This document shows, piece after piece, positions 59,580 through 64,000 of a stretch of 64,000 nt of DNA. The stretch is taken from contig NZ_BAABCJ010000005.1 in assembly GCF_039538765.1 (NCBI RefSeq), positions 248,001 to 312,000 of the forward strand. The letters run 5' to 3'. Both the position numbers and the translations under genes were made by a program. Each line of letters begins with the position of its first letter. The first letter of the stretch is position 1. Below the pieces are notes generated by a model, which was not told where the DNA came from, did not search any database, and saw only the letters and a program-made list of their open reading frames with translations. The stretch comes from Zhihengliuella alba (GTDB taxonomy: Bacteria; Actinomycetota; Actinomycetes; Actinomycetales; Micrococcaceae).

Positions 59580-59626
59580 GCCGGGGTCCTGGCCGAGTGG
59601 GTTTCCGTTCACACAGAGAGACTGGA

Positions 59627-60274
59627 CTACGGCCGGGCGAATTCATAGCCGAGGAGGTCCGAGGCGGCGTCGAAGAGCAGCTCGAGCATGTCGTCGCCCG
59701 TGAGGCCGTAGGTGCCGTTGGCGGCCTGCAGCGCCAGGCCGTCCACCAGGGCCAGCAGCAGCTGCGCCTGGTGCCGGGCGGGCCGACGGGCGGAGACGAG
59801 GCCGCCGGCATGGGCCTCCTCGAGCACGTCGAGGAAGAACCGCCGCCACACCTCCAGGGCCGTGTTGATCTCGGCGCGCAGCGCGGGGTCCCGGCGCGCG
59901 GCCCCGTAGAGCTCGAGCCAGAAGGACCACGCCTGGAGGAAGGGCCGGTCCCCATGGACCGCGAAGACCAGCAGGCGCCGGATCCTGTCCATCGGCTCGG
60001 CCTCGGCGCGGGCGATCGAGAGCCACTCCTCCTCCGACTCGTGCAGCCGCTGGCGCAGGGCGGCCCCGATCAGCGAGGAGCGGGCCCCGAAGTGGTGTTG
60101 GATCATCCCGACGCTGCAGCCGCTGGCCCGGCCCACCGCGGCGAGGGTGCAGCCGTCCACGCCGTCGTCGGCGATGACCTCCGCGGCGGCGTCGAGGATC
60201 GTCCGCCGGCGGGAGTCGATCTGCGTCTCCGTGACGGCGTACCGCCCGCGCTCGCCGGCCTCCGCCCCGGGCAT
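59627..60274 (-). CDS. TetR-family regulator
   Basis: 215 residues from the ATG at 60274, overlapping the aminotransferase stop (TGATG). HTH region: DSRRRTILDAAAEVIADDG, CTLAAVGRASGCSVGMIQHH (residues about 20-60), followed by helical ligand-binding domain with FLQAWSFWLELYGAARRDP. BetI-like in layout. The overlap makes it likely to be co-expressed with the aminotransferase gene, and it may regulate that operon or the FAD oxidase downstream. Ligand unknown. Confidence 0.9.
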   Translation of the reverse strand: MPGAEAGERGRYAVTETQIDSRRRTILDAAAEVIADDGVDGCTLAAVGRASGCSVGMIQHHFGARSSLIGAALRQRLHESEEEWLSIARAEAEPMDRIRRLLVFAVHGDRPFLQAWSFWLELYGAARRDPALRAEINTALEVWRRFFLDVLEEAHAGGLVSARRPARHQAQLLLALVDGLALQAANGTYGLTGDDMLELLFDAASDLLGYEFARP

Positions 60275-61491
60275 CACAGACCCGCTGGCTCGAGGGTGCC
60301 CGCGTAGGCGTCGAGGGCCCGGCCCAGACGGAGCGCGCCCTCCTCCAGCCGTTCCGGCGCCTCCAGGGAGTACGCGAGGCGGAACTGGCGCTCCCCGCTG
60401 CCGTCCGCGTAGAAGGACGCCCCGGGGACGAACACCACCCGCTGGTCCACCGCGTCGTCCAGGAGCCCGGCGGAGCTCCAGCCCTCCGGGAGCGTCAGCC
60501 AGCTGAAGAATCCGCCGCGCGGAGCCGTCAGCGCCGCGCCCGCCGGCAGGAGGGGCAGCAGCGTGCTCTGCAGGGCCTCGGCCCGCCGTCCGTACTCGGC
60601 GGCGGCGCCGGCCACGGTCTCCCGCCAGCCGCCGCGGGCGACGAAGGCGCGGGCCAGCTCCTGGCTCAGCACCGAGGGGCAGATCACCGCGGATTCGCTG
60701 GCCAGCTGCAGCGGGCGGCGCAGCCACGCCGGGGCGCTGGCCCAGCCGACGCGCAGGCCCGGCGCCATGATCTTGGAGAACGAGCCCAGGTAGATCACCA
60801 GCTCCGGATCGAACGAGTGCAGCGACGGGACCCGGTGCTCGCCGAAGGCCAGCTGGCCGTACGGGTTGTCCTCGATGATGGGGATCCCCGCCTGCCGGCA
60901 GATCTCCACGATCTCCGGTCGGCGCTCGGCGGCGAGCGAGATCCCCGTGGGATTGTGGAAGTTGGGCACCGTGTAGAGGGCGCGCGGGCGGCGTCCCAGT
61001 GCGGCGAGCCGGTCGATCTGCTCCCGCAGCGCGTCCGGCCGCAGGCCGTCGTCGTCCATCCCCACGTGCTCGACGACGACGCCGGCGCCGCCGAAGACCC
61101 CGAGGGCCCCGACGTACGTGGGGGCCTCGGCGAGCACCGTGTCCCCGCGGGCGAAGAGCAGCTTGGTGAGCAGGTCCAGGGCGAGCTGCGAGCCGGCCGT
61201 GACCTGGATGGACTCCGGCGCCGCGTGGACGCCCTCCGCCGCCATGACCTCGACGATCGCCTCGTGCAGGCCGGCGAGGCCGGTCCCGGCGCCGTACTGC
61301 AGGACCTCGGGCCCCCGCTCGGCGATGGCGCGGGCGGCGGCCTCCTCCATCCAGCCCAAATCGTTCAGGCGGAGGTCCGGGTTCCCTCCGGCCAGCGACA
61401 CCATGCCCGGCTGCATCGACAGCTCCCAGACGTCGCGGACGGGGGAGGGCAGGAATCCGACGGCGGCGTCGGAGAGGAAGGGGTGGGACAC
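60274..61491 (-). CDS. PLP-dependent aminotransferase (class I/II, 2-aminoadipate-type)
   Basis: 405 residues. Fold-type I features: MVSLAGGNPDLRLND, LQYGAGTGLAGLHEAI, TAGSQLALDLLTKLL, YTVPNFHNPTGIS, IIEDNPYGQLAF and the PLP Lys in YLGSFSKIMAPGLRVGW near residue 235. It resembles LysN/2-aminoadipate and valine-pyruvate-type aminotransferases without the GntR DNA-binding domain. Substrate not determined. A promoter with AT-rich sequence lies upstream. It ends in overlap with the TetR gene. Confidence 0.9.
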   Translation of the reverse strand: MSHPFLSDAAVGFLPSPVRDVWELSMQPGMVSLAGGNPDLRLNDLGWMEEAAARAIAERGPEVLQYGAGTGLAGLHEAIVEVMAAEGVHAAPESIQVTAGSQLALDLLTKLLFARGDTVLAEAPTYVGALGVFGGAGVVVEHVGMDDDGLRPDALREQIDRLAALGRRPRALYTVPNFHNPTGISLAAERRPEIVEICRQAGIPIIEDNPYGQLAFGEHRVPSLHSFDPELVIYLGSFSKIMAPGLRVGWASAPAWLRRPLQLASESAVICPSVLSQELARAFVARGGWRETVAGAAAEYGRRAEALQSTLLPLLPAGAALTAPRGGFFSWLTLPEGWSSAGLLDDAVDQRVVFVPGASFYADGSGERQFRLAYSLEAPERLEEGALRLGRALDAYAGTLEPAGL

Positions 61492-61555
61492 CGGTGTCTC
61501 CTAGGGTCGGGACCGCGCTGCGACGGCCCGGGACGGTGGGGTCCGCACAGCATAA

Positions 61556-61579
61556 GTTGAGTGTATTGAAATTATCAAC
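61556..61579 (-). promoter_or_regulatory. AT-rich promoter/operator upstream of the aminotransferase
   Basis: On the minus strand, TTGATA (61578-61573) and TATGCT about 19 nt downstream form a promoter. Arms GTTGA and TCAAC bracket the region symmetrically (61556-61560, 61575-61579), suggesting an AsnC-type site. Confidence 0.45.
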
Positions 61580-61595
61580 AGGCCGTCCGTCGGGG

Positions 61596-62495
61596 TCAGA
61601 GCATCTGCCGGTAGTAGTCCTCCTTGACCAGCTCCAGGTGCTGCCAGGCCGTCAGGCGCAGGATCCCCGGCAGCGCCCGCAGCGCGTCGAGGTGGCCGAG
61701 GAGGTCGCTCGACGTCGGTGCGGCGATCGTCGCGACCACGTCGAAGGAGCCGATGCACTCGGCGGCGAACTCCACCGCGGGCTCGGCACGGAGCGCCGCC
61801 AGGACGTCGCCGGCGTCGGCCCCGAGCGTGATGCCGAGTCCCATGGACAGCTGCCGACCCAGGGCGCCCCGCGTCTCGACGGCGCTGACGGTGACGATGC
61901 CGGTGGCGAGGAGCCGCTGCACGCGCGCCCGGGTGGCCGGGGCGGAGAGGCTCACCGCGCGCGCGAGCGAGCTGTAGCTCGCGCGCCCGTCGCGCTGCAG
62001 CAGCTCCACCAGGTGGCGGTCGATCGCGTCGGTGCCGGAGACGCCGTCGTACCTCGGGATGAAGAGGCCCTTGACGATGTCCGTGTAGCGCTGGGTGCGC
62101 ACCTCCGTCACGCCCGGCGTGGACCGCACCCGGTGGAGCGCCGCCGCCAGGGCCGCGTTGGAGTCGACCCGGATCTCCACCACGATGTCGTGCAGCCCGC
62201 CGACACAGGAGACGAGGACCGCCTCCTCGATGCCGGCCAGCGCCCGGGCCACGGGCAGGGCGGCCCGGTCGATCGCCACCGACAGGTGCGCGATCACGGT
62301 CTGGCCGACGAACGCCGGGTCGTAGGCCGCCACCACGCGGACCGTGCCGCTGCCGGTGAGCGCGTGCAGGCGCTCCGACACCACCGAGCGGGGCGCGCCG
62401 AGGTCCGCGGCGAGGCGCTGGATGCTCGCTCGCCCGTCGCGCTGGAGCGCGCGCACCAGGCGTGCGTCGAGGGAGCCGTCACGGTCAGGAGACAC
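61596..62495 (-). CDS. Tandem two-module Lrp/AsnC-family regulator
   Basis: 299 residues from a GTG start. Module 1: HTH at residues about 8-55 (DARLVRALQRDGRASIQRLA, LGAPRSVVSERLHAL), then a RAM-like part. Module 2: HTH at about 150-198 (IDRHLVELLQRDGRASYSSL, VSLSAPATRARVQRLL) and a RAM-like domain to the end. Such double-length members exist in actinobacteria. Divergent from an MHS-type transporter with a symmetric site between. It probably senses an amino acid or organic acid and controls the transporter and perhaps the aminotransferase. Confidence 0.9.
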   Translation of the reverse strand: MSPDRDGSLDARLVRALQRDGRASIQRLAADLGAPRSVVSERLHALTGSGTVRVVAAYDPAFVGQTVIAHLSVAIDRAALPVARALAGIEEAVLVSCVGGLHDIVVEIRVDSNAALAAALHRVRSTPGVTEVRTQRYTDIVKGLFIPRYDGVSGTDAIDRHLVELLQRDGRASYSSLARAVSLSAPATRARVQRLLATGIVTVSAVETRGALGRQLSMGLGITLGADAGDVLAALRAEPAVEFAAECIGSFDVVATIAAPTSSDLLGHLDALRALPGILRLTAWQHLELVKEDYYRQML

Positions 62496-62547
62496 TCAGA
62501 AACCCCGTTCTGTCGGTCGTGCGAGGCGGAAATGAAGTACAAGAGGG

Positions 62548-62575
62548 ACAATGTACGTAGTTCTGCGTAGATTGT
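62548..62575 (+). promoter_or_regulatory. Inverted repeat ACAAT-N18-ATTGT, candidate AsnC operator
   Basis: ACAAT at 62548-62552 and ATTGT at 62571-62575, with ACGTA/CGTA repeats inside. It lies in the divergent gap between the AsnC-type and MHS transporter genes, 52 nt from the AsnC start. Confidence 0.45.
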
Positions 62576-62630
62576 GTCGCACCGTGCGGCAGATCTGAAG
62601 CCTGAAGCATGATCTGGCCATTGAAGTGCG

Positions 62631-62659
62631 TTGTGAGGACGGTCACGCGCTCCTATCGT
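62631..62659 (+). promoter_or_regulatory. Promoter TTGTGA-N17-TATCGT for the transporter gene
   Basis: -35 at 62631-62636 and -10 at 62654-62659, 17-nt spacer, 47 nt before the ATG at 62707. Confidence 0.6.
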
Positions 62660-62706
62660 GGGGGCACAGCCTCGAGGATCGGGGCGCTTCCCCTCAGGAG
62701 AGTGCA

Positions 62707-64000
62707 ATGGATACGAGCCACACCAGCAAGCCCGGGTTCGACCACCGGCAGGCGCGGCGTGCCGGCACCGCCGCCTTCGTCGGCACGGCGATCGAGTGGT
62801 ACGACTTCTACATCTACGCGACGGCGGCCGCCCTGGTGTTCGGGCCCGTCTTCTTCCCCGAGTCGGACCGGATGGTCGCCGTCGCAGCGGCCTTCGCGAC
62901 CTACGCCGTCGGCTTCTTCGTCCGGCCGCTCGGCGCCATCATCTTCGGCCACATCGGCGACCGCTTCGGCCGCCGCCCGTCCCTCGTCATCACCCTGCTC
63001 GGCATGGGGCTGGCCACGGTCATGGTCGGCCTCCTGCCGACCTACGGCCAGGTGGGCGCCTGGGCGCCGGCCCTGCTGATCCTCCTGCGCGTGGTGCAGG
63101 GACTCGCCGTCGGCGGTGAGTGGGGAGGCGCCGTCCTCATGGCGGTCGAGCACGCACCGGAGAAGCACAAGACGTTCTACGGCGGCTTCCCGCAGCTGGG
63201 CAACTCCGCCGGCGCGCTGGCCGCGACGGGCATCTTCTCCCTGCTCTCCACCATGGGCGACACCTTCCTGGTGGACGGCGGGTGGAGGATCCCGTTCCTG
63301 CTCTCGCTGCCCCTGGTGGGCCTGGGCTTCTGGGTGCGCTTCCGGCTGGAGGAGTCCCCGGTCTTCGACCAGTTCCGCGACGAGCAGCCGACCCAGCTGC
63401 CCCTGACCTACGCGGTACGGACCAACTGGCTCCCGATGCTGCTGGGCATCGGCATGGCCGGCGTCTCCACAGGCGGCTACTACATCGTCACCTCCTTCGC
63501 CACGGCCTACGGGACCGAGCCGGAGATCGGCCTCAGCGAGACCCTCATCCTCAACGCCCTCTCGGCGGCCGCCTTCGTCGAGTTCGTGACGACGCTGGGC
63601 ATCGCCTGGCTCGGCGACCGGTACGGCCGCAAGAAGGTGGTCATGGTCGGCGTCCTGGGCTCCGGCGTCCTGGTGGTGCCGCAGTTCCTCACGCTGGACG
63701 GAGGATCCGTCTGGGCCATCTTCGCCGCGTTCATCGGCATGCGGCTCGTCATGACGGCCACCTACGCCCCCGTGGCGACCGTGATGGCGCAGATGTTCCG
63801 CCCGCAGGCCCGGTACACCAGCATGTCGCTCTCCAACGGCATCGCCGCCGCGATCTGGGGCGGGCTCGGCCCGGTCACGGCGACCTGGCTGTACGTGCAG
63901 ACCGGGACCATCTGGTCCGTGATCGTGCTCTTCCTGGCCATGGTGGCGGTCTCCGCCGTCAGTCTCCACTTCGCCCCGCAGTACATCGACCCGGTGACGG
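62707..64000 (+). CDS. MHS-family (MFS) metabolite:H+ symporter, 3' end outside window
   Basis: 431 codons are visible with no stop. ATG at 62707 follows CAGGAGAGTGCA. Signature of the metabolite:H+ symporter branch: GTAIEWYDFYIYATAAALVF in helix 1, GHIGDRFGRRPSLVI between helices 2 and 3, GLAVGGEWGGAVLM, and the second loop WLGDRYGRKKVVMVG. At least 11 helices are visible. Family members carry shikimate, citrate, proline/betaine, alpha-ketoglutarate and similar compounds. The substrate is unknown. Regulation by the divergent AsnC protein is likely. Confidence 0.92.
   Translation, partial: MDTSHTSKPGFDHRQARRAGTAAFVGTAIEWYDFYIYATAAALVFGPVFFPESDRMVAVAAAFATYAVGFFVRPLGAIIFGHIGDRFGRRPSLVITLLGMGLATVMVGLLPTYGQVGAWAPALLILLRVVQGLAVGGEWGGAVLMAVEHAPEKHKTFYGGFPQLGNSAGALAATGIFSLLSTMGDTFLVDGGWRIPFLLSLPLVGLGFWVRFRLEESPVFDQFRDEQPTQLPLTYAVRTNWLPMLLGIGMAGVSTGGYYIVTSFATAYGTEPEIGLSETLILNALSAAAFVEFVTTLGIAWLGDRYGRKKVVMVGVLGSGVLVVPQFLTLDGGSVWAIFAAFIGMRLVMTATYAPVATVMAQMFRPQARYTSMSLSNGIAAAIWGGLGPVTATWLYVQTGTIWSVIVLFLAMVAVSAVSLHFAPQYIDPVT

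Overview
The window is high-GC, densely coded actinobacterial chromosome. The features pointing to Micrococcales (probably Micrococcaceae) are frequent GTG starts, 1-8 nt stop/start overlaps, several genes that look leaderless, a sortase-E type LAxTG surface protein, a HAIR-like heat-shock operator and an actinobacterial Ebo cluster. The genus cannot be fixed from the sequence alone. No rRNA, tRNA, IS element or CRISPR array was found.

Layout. 1-3.1 kb: the end of a repeat-rich cell-wall-anchored protein, a lipoprotein and a CHY zinc-finger protein. 3.2-7.9 kb: an alcohol/aldehyde oxidation module (GAF regulator, aldehyde dehydrogenase, AdhP, DUF779 protein) with an inverted-repeat operator. 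7.9-13.4 kb: VOC protein, a coupled ATP-grasp/CocE-hydrolase pair, and a PfkB sugar kinase. 13.5-15.1 kb: a hipBA-type toxin-antitoxin pair behind three evenly spaced palindromes. 15.1-21.9 kb: sulfurtransferase, TspO-like protein, DUF2867 oxidoreductase, isopentenyl-diphosphate isomerase, Gfo/Idh oxidoreductase, an unknown protein, and an opposed RibD-like reductase. 21.9-31.6 kb: a visibly more AT-rich accessory stretch with a six-gene export/envelope operon, hsp20, two related unknown genes around rlmN (one broken by an in-frame stop) and azlCD with an AzlB/Lrp-like regulator.

32.2-54.5 kb is the most interesting region. It holds an Ebo-type cluster: a myo-inositol-phosphate synthase homologue, UbiA prenyltransferase (EboC), a TIM-barrel/EboA fusion, a TatD hydrolase (EboB), EboE and EboF. 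It is flanked by two secreted sugar-isomerase-like proteins, a ROK regulator and a secreted PQQ-type sugar dehydrogenase. A second block follows: a ROK regulator, a ribose-type ABC importer whose operon also encodes a polyprenyl diphosphate synthase, its binding protein, a Gfo/Idh oxidoreductase and another TIM-barrel isomerase. Together the genes suggest uptake and oxidation of a sugar or cyclitol, with a cyclitol-phosphate and a prenyl donor entering the Ebo pathway; the final metabolite is unknown.

54.5-64 kb: a polyketide-cyclase/START-like protein, a short membrane protein, a TIGR01777 epimerase, a photolyase, a GlcD-type FAD oxidase, a TetR regulator, a PLP aminotransferase, a two-module AsnC regulator and the start of an MHS-type transporter.
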